Assembly: GCA_002796325.1 (NCBI GenBank)
Contig: PCXA01000018.1
Span: 62,001-126,000 of the forward strand
Direction: 5' to 3'
Source of the DNA: Deltaproteobacteria bacterium CG11_big_fil_rev_8_21_14_0_20_47_16
Lineage (GTDB): Bacteria > UBA10199 > GCA-002796325 > 1-14-0-20-47-16
Length of the DNA: 64,000 bases
Made by a program: the position numbers and the translations under genes. The notes below the pieces were generated by a model. The model ran no database searches. It saw only the letters and a list, made by a program, of their open reading frames with translations, and was not told the origin of the DNA. Positions 35,436 to 44,021 of this stretch are shown in pieces (positions within the stretch are counted from its first letter, which is position 1; every line of letters starts with the position of its first letter).

Positions 35436-36869
35436 ATGAAACGGACATTGTCTTGGGTGTTTGCAGCGGCATTTGCAGCAGGTGTTGCCGTTATTATCGG
35501 TCTTCAAGCATGCGGTGGGGGCAGCAGCAGTAGCGGTGGCGGATCGACACCTACCGTTACATGTTCGTCTTCAGAGCGAACATTCACAATGGTTAACAAC
35601 TCCGGTCAAGACATTTGGGTTGGTATTACCTCGGGATCCGTATCGTGCACTGTCGATGCAGACTGCCCTACTGGTGCTTCAGGTTCCTGTGTTGCTCAGG
35701 TCTGTAATTGTCCAACTGGAAATGAATGTGGATCTATTGCAACCTGTAAAGCAAGTAACAGTTTATGCTATTGGAATACACCATCGTTGACTACTGCGCA
35801 GGCAAATTTGGCATCAGGGGCATCGTCCACGGTGTGTTTCCCTGCGCCAGGTGCTGGTCAGGATAATCAATGGGGCGGCAAAATCTTTGCGCGCACAGGT
35901 TGTGATAGCAATGGCCAGAATTGTAAAACAGGTGATTGTGGTGCTAACTCGTCAGGTATTTGCCCAACTGCAACTGGCGGTAACCCACCCACAACACTTG
36001 CGGAATTTACGTTGAGCAATCAATCATCATTTACGACAACGCCCAATACAGACTATTACGACATCAGTATCATCAACGGCATCAACGTTGGTATTAAAAT
36101 GGCACCTGTTTCAGGTACCTATTCAGCGGGTGCGAGCCCATATTCATGCGGCATTCCCGGAAATACCTCGGCAGTGGGGCAACTTTCCGCATGTTCTTGG
36201 ACGGTATCACCGACTGTCAGTGGCACTGATCGTACAACCCTTTTAAGAGATGTGTATCCTACTTCATTCACCGGAAGCACATGTCCCGATGGTGGTTCTC
36301 CAAACAGCTTGGGGTACTGCACCTGTACTCTCGATTCCCAATGTTCTTCGTCAGGTTTAGTTTGTGGTCTGGCGCAGAATGCTTCATCGGCGCAGTACAC
36401 ACAGGTCTGTGGTTCAGCAATTGGATGGTGGACGGCTGATCAGTTGTGCGGTTCTGTCTCAGGAACTTCAGCTGCTTTGGAACCACTGGGTTGTAGCTTA
36501 ACGGTGACCAATAGCGATGGTAGTAGCAGCACATATACCCAATTGTATGAATGTACTGGAACACAGCACCAATCCTGTTACACCAGTGGAGCTGCAGCGT
36601 ACTGTTGTGGATGTGCTACCAGCGTATCAGCCGACTATACGGCATGGCCAACGGTTGTGAGTTCTAGCTTTGGTGGATCGGATAATGGTTGTTACAACAA
36701 CAACACCAATTGGGTGTCTATTTCTCAGCCATGGTTGGTCTTCTTGAAATCAGCATGTCCCACTGCGTATACCTACCCGTATGACGATGCAACAAGCACC
36801 TTTACATGTATCGGGTCAAGTACTGTTGGTGCAACTAACTACACGATCACCTTCTTGCCAACACAATAG
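35436..36869 (+). CDS. thaumatin-like lipoprotein
   Basis: 477 residues from ATG at 35436 with GGGGGG upstream. Lipobox GLQAC near residue 26, then a Gly/Ser linker. The domain starts FTMVNNSGQDIWVG near 50. TLAEFTLSNQ near 189 and NTDYYDISIINGINVGIKM near 205 are strong thaumatin signatures. The C-terminus ACPTAYTYPYDDATSTFTC followed by NYTITF is the usual thaumatin end. More than 20 cysteines suggest many disulfides, and an inserted Cys-rich segment near 75-105 is unusual. Thaumatin-like folds are mostly eukaryotic glucan-binding proteins; bacterial members exist, role unknown. A second copy lies at 62068-63237. Confidence 0.88.
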   Translation: MKRTLSWVFAAAFAAGVAVIIGLQACGGGSSSSGGGSTPTVTCSSSERTFTMVNNSGQDIWVGITSGSVSCTVDADCPTGASGSCVAQVCNCPTGNECGSIATCKASNSLCYWNTPSLTTAQANLASGASSTVCFPAPGAGQDNQWGGKIFARTGCDSNGQNCKTGDCGANSSGICPTATGGNPPTTLAEFTLSNQSSFTTTPNTDYYDISIINGINVGIKMAPVSGTYSAGASPYSCGIPGNTSAVGQLSACSWTVSPTVSGTDRTTLLRDVYPTSFTGSTCPDGGSPNSLGYCTCTLDSQCSSSGLVCGLAQNASSAQYTQVCGSAIGWWTADQLCGSVSGTSAALEPLGCSLTVTNSDGSSSTYTQLYECTGTQHQSCYTSGAAAYCCGCATSVSADYTAWPTVVSSSFGGSDNGCYNNNTNWVSISQPWLVFLKSACPTAYTYPYDDATSTFTCIGSSTVGATNYTITFLPTQ

Positions 36870-36897
36870 CCCTGTAGATCAAGTATTGCCTCGGTTT

Positions 36898-36932
36898 CAA
36901 GGTCATGTTAGCTATACAGCTATATGGCCTTG
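36898..36932 (+). promoter_or_regulatory. hairpin enclosing the start codon of the HD-domain gene
   Basis: CAAGGTCAT (36898-36906) pairs with ATGGCCTTG (36924-36932), nine pairs with one G-T. Inside, TAGCT (36909-36913) pairs with AGCTA (36918-36922) around ATAC. The ATG at 36924 lies in the 3' arm. There is no T-run, so it is not a classic terminator. It could hide the start codon. Confidence 0.5.
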
Positions 36933-37514
36933 ACGTTTCCCGAAGAGCAAATTCTGCGCGATACAATATTGCCAGACTTGGAGAGAGGGCGACCCGACTG
37001 GGATCGCCCCCACACCGAAGCTGTCGTGCATTGGATGAAGACGCTTCTTAAAGATAGCACTCTTGATCCCAAGATTCTTGTGACAGCTGCATATGCTCAT
37101 GATTGGGGCTATATTGATCTGTTTCAAGAAAATTGTGATTACGACATTATTCAGGATCGTAAAATTCTCCACATGGAGCTTGGGGCCAAACGTATTGTCG
37201 AATTGCTTCGTAGTAAATGTCGTTCTGGATATACCGATAATCAAATTGAACGTATAAGACATCTTGTCTATGTCCACGATCGTTTACAGCAATTGAAAGA
37301 TGATGATGAACTAATGCTGATGGAAGCAGACACGATGGGTGCCTTGGATTCGGATTTGGTAAAACCCACGTATGATAAAGCAGATCATGAAAAGTATATT
37401 GTAGAAGTCGAGGGTAAACGACGACCTTTATTTATCCATCCCACTGCGATTTCAAATTATCCGATCCTCCTTCAAAAAAATAACGACTTCTACGAAAATC
37501 AATATAAAAATTAA
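36924..37514 (+). CDS. HD-domain phosphohydrolase-like protein
   Basis: 196 residues. The metal-binding pattern of the HD superfamily is visible: HTEAVVHW near residue 32, AHDWGY near 60 with the His-Asp pair, and YVHDR near 114. HD enzymes hydrolyse phosphate esters, often nucleotides; no substrate can be named. No Shine-Dalgarno sequence is seen; a TTG at 36930 is a possible alternative start. The start codon is embedded in a hairpin. Confidence 0.8.
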   Translation: MALTFPEEQILRDTILPDLERGRPDWDRPHTEAVVHWMKTLLKDSTLDPKILVTAAYAHDWGYIDLFQENCDYDIIQDRKILHMELGAKRIVELLRSKCRSGYTDNQIERIRHLVYVHDRLQQLKDDDELMLMEADTMGALDSDLVKPTYDKADHEKYIVEVEGKRRPLFIHPTAISNYPILLQKNNDFYENQYKN

Positions 37515-37613
37515 TATGTTATAGACGTTCGGTTTATATGGTGCCTGCCAAATGTCTGGCTTTGCAGGGCATTTCTCTATGCTAACATTAATAGCTCATT
37601 ACGGGGAGGCCAT

Positions 37614-39086
37614 ATGACGCGTATGAAATGGCTTTGGGTGATTGTGATTCCTTTGGTGGTAGCGTGTAGCGGTGCGTCTGATAGCAGTGGTGCAGGTGGT
37701 GACGGTGGAACTGATAGCGGTGTAGGATCAGAAGGCGTAGCGTCGGGTCAGTGTTCTGAAAGTGTTTCTGTTGCCCAAGAATCAGAAAGTGAAGAGGATT
37801 GTACGACAATAGCTATCTTCATTAACTTACAGGCGCAGGAACGATTATTATCTATTACAAAACTCCTGGGAGAAGCTGCTGCAACAGGGCTTGGAGAATC
37901 CTTAAAGAGAGCCAGTGTGATCAGTAATACGGATGTAGCTACCCTTGTAGCGTATCTTGAGATGGTGCAGCTGTTGGGTGGAGATGATGATGGCTCGGCA
38001 GCACTTCGAATTGCGGAAAGTTATTCAAATGCAGACATACTCGTTACAATGGCTGTGTCAGGTGATCCAAATGGACTGATGTCGAGTCGATTATCTGCAT
38101 ATGACAAGAAGAATAATCGAAGCTTGGGATCAGTGGGTGTTTCCGGAGATGCAACGCGTTTGGCTAAAAATGCACAGTCAATGGGAGTCAATTTAGCTGA
38201 AAAAATCAAGGAAGCACGGGTGTGTTTGAGTTTAACGCCTGTACGGGCTGTAATTGATTTCGATAAGGAGAGTAAACGTCAGCAGACATTTACGATGAAT
38301 GTCAAAAACCTGAAGAATGAAAATGTTGATGATGGTGAGGTGAGTTTTGAGCTTTCACAACCAGATTGGGGAACCTTGAGCCGTAGTAGTAGTCGTGTAT
38401 CAGGTGGGACGGCAGATACCGTATTTACAATGACCAAGAAAAAACCGAACTTGATCAAGGGAACTTATAAAAATGATTTCACTACGCAAGAGGATGAATC
38501 AGTCATTATGCCACTCTGTGGATGGTTGCTCACCATCGAGGGTAATAAAGTTTTTGATTTGAATCATGCCAGTCCACCATTGTTCCATGCTCTTTTTGGT
38601 GATGGCGCCTGGATAACAATTAATGGAGAAAATACAGTGAGCGGGCGCGTGCCTTTGGCAATTGAGGATGATGGTATCACAGTATTTGGCGTGGGATGGC
38701 TTACTGAAAAGCATGATACCTCAGGGGCGGTGTTTACCTATATCCGGTCTGATGGCGGCATTATTGGTGAATGTAGTAGTAAATCGAGTATTAACGGGCT
38801 TGCCTCTGGCGATTGGTTGGTGTGGGGTACCGTGAGCGATGATAAAATAACCATTCAAGGGCTCGGTTCCGGAATCGCACCCAATGGTGAAACGGGCTCC
38901 GGAAAATGTACCCTTGCTGGTTTATCTGCGGGTGGTGGTGGATCAAAAGATACCGGTCTTATTTCAGAGTTCCATGATGTTACCTTGCCACTTGAAGCAG
39001 GTGCTTCAGCAAGTACTTCGGGGCAGGGTGCATTATTTGAAGAAAAATATAACTACACATTGACCCTTAAACGAGCAGCGCCATAG
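37614..39086 (+). CDS. lipoprotein of unknown function
   Basis: 490 residues. Signal sequence with lipobox VVACS (Cys near 18) followed by a Ser/Gly/Asp-rich linker. The region about 60-205 looks helical and includes DILVTMAVSGDPNG, similar to a periplasmic nucleotide-free alpha/beta domain, but I cannot name it. The C-terminal half is beta-rich with Gly-rich turns (GDWLVWGTVSDDKITIQGLG). GGGGAGG precedes ATG. The stop codon abuts the end of the convergent antiporter gene with no gap. Confidence 0.75.
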   Translation: MTRMKWLWVIVIPLVVACSGASDSSGAGGDGGTDSGVGSEGVASGQCSESVSVAQESESEEDCTTIAIFINLQAQERLLSITKLLGEAAATGLGESLKRASVISNTDVATLVAYLEMVQLLGGDDDGSAALRIAESYSNADILVTMAVSGDPNGLMSSRLSAYDKKNNRSLGSVGVSGDATRLAKNAQSMGVNLAEKIKEARVCLSLTPVRAVIDFDKESKRQQTFTMNVKNLKNENVDDGEVSFELSQPDWGTLSRSSSRVSGGTADTVFTMTKKKPNLIKGTYKNDFTTQEDESVIMPLCGWLLTIEGNKVFDLNHASPPLFHALFGDGAWITINGENTVSGRVPLAIEDDGITVFGVGWLTEKHDTSGAVFTYIRSDGGIIGECSSKSSINGLASGDWLVWGTVSDDKITIQGLGSGIAPNGETGSGKCTLAGLSAGGGGSKDTGLISEFHDVTLPLEAGASASTSGQGALFEEKYNYTLTLKRAAP

Positions 39087-40268
39087 TTATTTCGTTTTGG
39101 TTGGTGTGATGAGTTTGATAATTGGATCCGCATTTCGGATTAGGTAAGGTGTGAGTAAGGTGGTAATTGCAGAGACCGAAACTGCAATGGGGTAGAGGAA
39201 TGCGCTTGTCACCTTCAGTGATTCGCCAAGGGTCGCAATAATAAACGAAAACTCACCAATCTGTGTAAGGCCAAGTCCAATTTTAATAGATGTGTTCCAG
39301 TCGTTTCCTGATAGTCGCGATCCAAAGGAACAAGTGATAACTTTGCCAAGCACCACAACAATGGTGAGAATAATAATTGGCCACATGTAATGATAGATAA
39401 CGTCCGGATCAATCAGCATGCCGACCGCCACAAAGAAGAGTGCTGAGAACATATCACGTAGCGGTTCGATCAGATGATCAATTTTAGTGGTATTGGGCAT
39501 TTCGGCAATTATGGCACCCATCATGAATGCACCTAAAGCGCTGCTATACCCCAGTGACATGGCCAAGTACGAACTACTGAAGCACAAACCAAGTGCGACA
39601 ATGAGGGTTCCTTCCTCGCTTTTGAATGAGGTGACATATTTGAAAATGGGATTGATAACCTTCAATCCTACCAACATGATAATGCCCAAGAATAAGAGCA
39701 ATCGACCAATTGTATCGGCAAATTCATACACCGTGATAGCGTCAGTCAGTGCAATGGCTGATAGAATTGCCATGACCGCCACACCTAAAATGTCTTCAGC
39801 AATTAATATCCCAAAAATCATTTCAGAAAAACGATGTGCCGTAAGGCCAAGTTCACTGAGGGCTTTGACAATGATGGTTGTGGATGAAATTGACAGAATG
39901 GCGCCTAGAAATAAACTGTCAGTCGTGTTCCATCCAAATAGCTGGCCGATGCCATAGCCAACGATAATCATGACCACAATTTCAATTACTGCAGTATTGA
40001 TTGCGGTTTTACCAACAGATCGTAGCTTTTTTAAATTGAAGTGCAGTCCCAAAGAGAACATTAAGAAGATCACACCAATTTCAGCCATGGTATGAATGGT
40101 CTCTTGGTTGTTTACCAACACAAATGGGGGGGTGTAGGGCCCGATGATAAATCCGGCGACAATATAGCCCAAGACAACAGGTTGATTAAAACGACGGAAG
40201 AGCAGGGTGACAAACCCTGCAATGATCATAACGACAGCCAAATCCTGAATAAAGGAAATGTGCTCCAT
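39087..40268 (-). CDS. CPA2-type cation:proton antiporter (KefB/YbaL-like membrane domain)
   Basis: 393 residues with about 12 hydrophobic segments. QPVVLGYIVAGFIIGPY near residue 29, FLMFSLGLHFNLKKLR near 68, and AEDILGVAVMAI near 155 are typical CPA2 sequence. The C-terminal TrkA-N regulatory domain of KefB/KefC is missing, so this is the membrane domain alone. Likely Na+/H+ or K+/H+ exchange. It starts 9 bp after the small gene at 40278 on the same strand, probably one operon. Confidence 0.9.
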   Translation of the reverse strand: MEHISFIQDLAVVMIIAGFVTLLFRRFNQPVVLGYIVAGFIIGPYTPPFVLVNNQETIHTMAEIGVIFLMFSLGLHFNLKKLRSVGKTAINTAVIEIVVMIIVGYGIGQLFGWNTTDSLFLGAILSISSTTIIVKALSELGLTAHRFSEMIFGILIAEDILGVAVMAILSAIALTDAITVYEFADTIGRLLLFLGIIMLVGLKVINPIFKYVTSFKSEEGTLIVALGLCFSSSYLAMSLGYSSALGAFMMGAIIAEMPNTTKIDHLIEPLRDMFSALFFVAVGMLIDPDVIYHYMWPIIILTIVVVLGKVITCSFGSRLSGNDWNTSIKIGLGLTQIGEFSFIIATLGESLKVTSAFLYPIAVSVSAITTLLTPYLIRNADPIIKLITPTKTK

Positions 40269-40277
40269 GTTGTCGCT

Positions 40278-40583
40278 TTATGAGGTGGCGTGGTTCTTGG
40301 CCTCTTGTTTGGCTTGCCAGTCTTCCCATGATTTGCCAGCGGCGGTGTCTTCGCCAGTCAGCGCAATGGATTTGATTTTGCTGATATCAAAACGAACAGC
40401 GGCAGCCCCTTTTTCTTGCGGGTAGGCCTGGATGGAACCAGCCCCATTGGTGATGTCTCGGTTAAACACAAAACCGTCAAAGGTGGTGCCGTCGTTGAAA
40501 GTAACCGTCACATCGCCGCGGTAGTCAAATGCGGCCTCAATCTGATCGGCCAGGGTGTCGAGTTTATAAGAATGGGTGCTCAT
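40278..40583 (-). CDS. small conserved-type hypothetical protein
   Basis: 101 residues; function unknown. The first 75 residues look like a small beta barrel (VTVTFNDGTTFDGFVF, then VRFDISKIKSIALTGED), similar to Sm-like or SH3-like modules. The C-terminus is charged and helical (KSWEDWQAKQEAK). GAGGAG precedes ATG at 40583. It reads into the antiporter gene. Confidence 0.75.
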   Translation of the reverse strand: MSTHSYKLDTLADQIEAAFDYRGDVTVTFNDGTTFDGFVFNRDITNGAGSIQAYPQEKGAAAVRFDISKIKSIALTGEDTAAGKSWEDWQAKQEAKNHATS

Positions 40584-40657
40584 GTCGATCTCCTCATTAG
40601 TGTGGGGACTGTCTAACTTACAGTTGCAAAAAATGTAAACAGGTTTATGAGGAATCC

Positions 40658-41818
40658 ATGTCCAACTGGCCCAATCGCCTGCTCAAATGGTTTGAAGCGC
40701 ATCAGCGCGAAATGCCCTGGCGCAGTAACCCCCAGCCGTATTGGGTCTGGGTCAGCGAAGCCATGCTGCAACAAACCCAGGTGGATACTGTCATTCCTTA
40801 CTTTAATCGTTTTATCCACAAATTCCCAACTGTTGACGCATTAGCGTCTGCCCATCAGCAAGAAGTTCTCAAGTTGTGGGAAGGTTTGGGCTACTATTCC
40901 CGTGCGCGCAATCTGCACAAGGCTGCACAAGTGGTGATGTCGCAATACAGGGGTCAGATCCCCAACACCTATGAGTCGCTCCAGGAACTTCCCGGCGTTG
41001 GGCCTTATATTGCTGCTGCGATTGCCAGCATCGCGTTTAACCTTCCCGTACCGGTGGTTGATGGCAATGTCTTGCGGGTCTTCGCACGGTTTTGGGGAAT
41101 CAAAGACGACATTCGTGATCCTAAACTGCGCGATGTGCTGTTCAATAAACTTACACCGTTCATTCAGAAGAGCAAACCGTCGCAATTCAATCAGGCCATG
41201 ATGGAACTGGGTGCACTCATCTGCACACCGCGCAATCCCAAATGCTGCGATTGCCCGCTCGCTAAAAATTGCATCGCGCTGCAAACACAACAAGCCGACA
41301 CGCTGCCGTTCAAATCCAAAAAGGCGCCTGTTCCGCATTACGATATTGCGGTGGGTGTGGTGTGGCAGGATGGTAAGATTCTCATTGGTCGCCGCAAGGA
41401 AACCCAGATGCTGGGTGGCTTGTGGGAATTCCCAGGCGGAAAGCTCAAGGCAGGGGAGTCTGCAGAAGATGCGGTGGTACGTGAAGTCCGCGAGGAAACC
41501 GGTCTTGCAACACGTGTGCTCCATCAATACTGCACAGTGAAGCATGCCTATACCCATTTCAAAATTACGCTAACAGCGTTTGCGTGCGAAGTAATTTCAG
41601 GAAAGCCGTCCCCTAAGTCGGCAGACGAACTTAAGTGGGTTGCACCCCAATCATTACAGGAGTATCCCTTTCCTACGGCCAACAAAAAGGTGATCTCAAT
41701 AATTGACCAGGGACCACTTTTTGGCATAGAAGCCCCACACCATGGAAAAGTTGCTACAAAAAGCCGTGGCCATGCAAGGCCTCATCAAGCGGTCGCTTCC
41801 GGTCGGTCCTCTTCATAA
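40658..41818 (+). CDS. mutY: adenine DNA glycosylase with C-terminal Nudix domain
   Basis: Removes adenine mispaired with 8-oxoguanine. The catalytic Glu lies in EAMLQQTQVDTV near residue 34. The helix-hairpin-helix LPGVGPYIAAAI near 109 and catalytic Asp in VVDGNVLRV near 134 follow. The [4Fe-4S] cysteines are spaced Cx6Cx2Cx5C at about 188-204. The C-terminal domain has a complete Nudix box, G(x5)E(x7)REVREETGL at about 259-282; in E. coli MutY this domain has lost these residues. 386 residues. The last 77 bp overlap the next gene. GAGGA precedes ATG at 40658. Confidence 0.95.
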   Translation: MSNWPNRLLKWFEAHQREMPWRSNPQPYWVWVSEAMLQQTQVDTVIPYFNRFIHKFPTVDALASAHQQEVLKLWEGLGYYSRARNLHKAAQVVMSQYRGQIPNTYESLQELPGVGPYIAAAIASIAFNLPVPVVDGNVLRVFARFWGIKDDIRDPKLRDVLFNKLTPFIQKSKPSQFNQAMMELGALICTPRNPKCCDCPLAKNCIALQTQQADTLPFKSKKAPVPHYDIAVGVVWQDGKILIGRRKETQMLGGLWEFPGGKLKAGESAEDAVVREVREETGLATRVLHQYCTVKHAYTHFKITLTAFACEVISGKPSPKSADELKWVAPQSLQEYPFPTANKKVISIIDQGPLFGIEAPHHGKVATKSRGHARPHQAVASGRSSS

Positions 41819-42920
41819 GTGGGTGGAGCAACACAGTATCGCGCATGAACTGGCCGACTCTGTGTCTGAGTTGTTACCGTGTGTCATTCCTGTTCATGTT
41901 CCTGAAACATCTTCCACTCCCGATGTCGGCCACACATTTCGTACTGTTGCTTGGAATGTCGACCGCGGGAAAAAAACCGATGAGATTATTGCAGAGCTTC
42001 AAACACACCCCGACCTTAAAGATACGGACTTTTTGCTTCTCACTGAAACTGATTGGGGTATGGCACGCTCTGGCAACCGAGATGTTACGGGGGATATTGC
42101 CAGGGCATTGGGAATGTATGGATGGTTTGCACCATCGTATCTCAATCTTACCACGGGGCATGGTGCAGAACGTGCCAAGGGTGGTGAAAATAAATATGGG
42201 TTACACGGCAATAGTATCTTGAGTCGCTATCCGCTCGAAAATTTGCGTGTGGTCAAACTCAAAAATGCGACTGATAAATTTCGCAGTATCGAAGTTCGAC
42301 TTGGGCAGCAAACAGTGCTCATGGGCGACTTCAAGTGTGCAAATCAAACGCTGAGTTTGGCATGTATCCACTTAGATGCGTATTCTTCACAACGTCAACG
42401 TGCTAACCAGTTGCGTACGGTATTGGAAGCATTGCCAAGCAATCATGCGGTATTGATTGGCGGCGATTTTAATACCAGCACCTATAACGCGAAGCATAGT
42501 TTCTACACAGGACTGGGGTTAATTTATAAAACCCTTTTCTTTGGTCCGGCACGCATCATGCGTAATCATTATCTTCACCCGTACAAGCGTTTCGATAAGC
42601 CTGTATTTCAGGAGCTGGAACGGTTTGGTTACAATTACCGGGATTGCAATGAAATGGGTGTGGGAACCTTTGATATTGTTTTGGGGGATGACAATATGAG
42701 GAGTATGGCATCCGACAAGTTTCCCCGGATTGTTGAAAAATATGTGGAGTGGGCAATCGGTTTAAATGGGGGAGCATGCAGTACTCGTCTGGATTGGTTT
42801 GCGGCCCGTCACATTCAGCCCAAAACGTCTAAAGTGGTACGTTTAACAGATGGTACAAGTAACCATATTAAAAAGAGATTGTCGGATCACCATCCCATTG
42901 CACTTCAATTCCAGTTGTAG
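41742..42920 (+). CDS. endonuclease/exonuclease/phosphatase (EEP) family protein
   Basis: 392 residues from ATG at 41742, which overlaps mutY by 77 bp and lacks a ribosome site; ATG at 41772 is also possible. EEP motifs: FRTVAWNVDRG near 67, LLLTETDWG near 98 with the metal Glu, VLIGGDFNTSTYN near 238, and the terminal SDHHPIALQF near 382 with Asp-His. These metal-dependent enzymes cleave phosphodiesters of nucleic acids or lipids. Overlap with mutY hints at a DNA-repair link but does not prove it. Confidence 0.85.
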   Translation: MEKLLQKAVAMQGLIKRSLPVGPLHKWVEQHSIAHELADSVSELLPCVIPVHVPETSSTPDVGHTFRTVAWNVDRGKKTDEIIAELQTHPDLKDTDFLLLTETDWGMARSGNRDVTGDIARALGMYGWFAPSYLNLTTGHGAERAKGGENKYGLHGNSILSRYPLENLRVVKLKNATDKFRSIEVRLGQQTVLMGDFKCANQTLSLACIHLDAYSSQRQRANQLRTVLEALPSNHAVLIGGDFNTSTYNAKHSFYTGLGLIYKTLFFGPARIMRNHYLHPYKRFDKPVFQELERFGYNYRDCNEMGVGTFDIVLGDDNMRSMASDKFPRIVEKYVEWAIGLNGGACSTRLDWFAARHIQPKTSKVVRLTDGTSNHIKKRLSDHHPIALQFQL

Positions 42921-42923
42921 TCT

Positions 42924-43526
42924 TTATTCAGCGACAGAATCTGAAAGACCTGAGCGTTCCAGGAAGGTGACAAAGCGTTCCATGTGCATACCGCTAAACT
43001 TTAGGCCTGCTTCATAGATGGGATTGCCGAAACGTTGGGGGATCATGCGATGCCACTGCACTGTTCCCTGAATAACAAAACCAGGGTCTTGAGCAAAACT
43101 GACTTCGATGGTTTCACGTGACTTGATTTTTTGTGTGGTGCGCAGTTTGAGACCATAGAGCGAAATGTCCTGCGTTTGCGCCGCGGCAGCATTATCGCCA
43201 TTCGATTTCTGAATGTATACCTCATTCACATAGGGAATACGTTTGACCCGACGTCGATTTTGAGTGGGCTTGTCTTGCTCTTCTGCGATCTCGGCTTGGG
43301 TTTCTGCAACATGGATGAGATAGATGCGATCGTAGGCTGCACGGCGCATAGGATCTTTCAAAACAGTATAAGCCTCATTGATAAGTAATGCTTCGTCTTC
43401 ACTGCCACCCAAGTCAGGGTGTTTTCGGGATTTTTGAAGTAGGTGTTTCCATGCCCGCTTTATTTCTTGGGGCTGCGCATCTACGGATACCTGCAAAACA
43501 GCGTAGTAATTGGGATAGCGCGACAT
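42924..43526 (-). CDS. J-domain protein fused to a PilZ-like domain
   Basis: 200 residues from ATG at 43526; an ATG at 43538 would add four. Residues about 2-68 form a J domain: NYYAVLQVSVDAQPQEIKRAW, the HPD tripeptide in RKHPDLGG, and NEAYTVLKDPMRRAAYDRIY. About 95-190 resemble PilZ: RRRVKRIPY supplies the RxxxR-type motif and DISLYGLKL the DxSxxG motif, both used to bind cyclic di-GMP. The HPD should stimulate DnaK. The pairing suggests a chaperone partner controlled by c-di-GMP; that link is inference. Confidence 0.85.
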   Translation of the reverse strand: MSRYPNYYAVLQVSVDAQPQEIKRAWKHLLQKSRKHPDLGGSEDEALLINEAYTVLKDPMRRAAYDRIYLIHVAETQAEIAEEQDKPTQNRRRVKRIPYVNEVYIQKSNGDNAAAAQTQDISLYGLKLRTTQKIKSRETIEVSFAQDPGFVIQGTVQWHRMIPQRFGNPIYEAGLKFSGMHMERFVTFLERSGLSDSVAE

Positions 43527-43618
43527 GGCTATGTCCATAACACATCAATAAGACTTTGCAACTGCCAATTCTTATGCTACACAAATTTTACAAATCTTAG
43601 GGTACACAAGGAGGGGTG

Positions 43619-44020
43619 ATGATCGAGATTCTGAAAAACCTGACAGCGCGGGATGTCATGAAAAAAGACGTCCTGTCCATCGACGAGACGGAAACCGTTC
43701 TGGATGCGGTAAAGCTGATGGACCGTCACAATGTGGGTGCTGTTGTCGTCATGAGTGCGATTAAAGATGCCATGGGCATTTTTACAGAGCGTGACCTGCT
43801 ACGCCGTGTGGTGGCTGTGGGGAAAGTCCCCCAAGCAACACGTATTACAGAAGTCATGACCCCAGAATTTGAATGTGCCCAAGCCTCGGATGATGCCTAT
43901 GAGTTGTTGAGCATTATGGTCATCCAGCGGTTTCGTCATTTGCCTGTAATGGATGGCCGCAAGCTTGTGGGAATCGTTTCAACGCGTGACCTCTACACCA
44001 AGCTCGTCAAATTATCATAA
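43619..44020 (+). CDS. two-CBS-domain protein
   Basis: 133 residues from ATG at 43619 with AAGGAGG upstream; GTG at 43616 is an alternative. Two CBS motifs: LTARDVMKKDVLSIDETETV with GIFTERDLLRRVV (about 8-70) and TRITEVMTPEFECAQASDDA with LVGIVSTRDLYTKLV (about 75-133). Stand-alone CBS pairs bind adenine nucleotides and sense energy state; the partner is unknown. It ends 1 bp before the convergent DMT transporter gene. Confidence 0.9.
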   Translation: MIEILKNLTARDVMKKDVLSIDETETVLDAVKLMDRHNVGAVVVMSAIKDAMGIFTERDLLRRVVAVGKVPQATRITEVMTPEFECAQASDDAYELLSIMVIQRFRHLPVMDGRKLVGIVSTRDLYTKLVKLS

Positions 44021-44021
44021 A

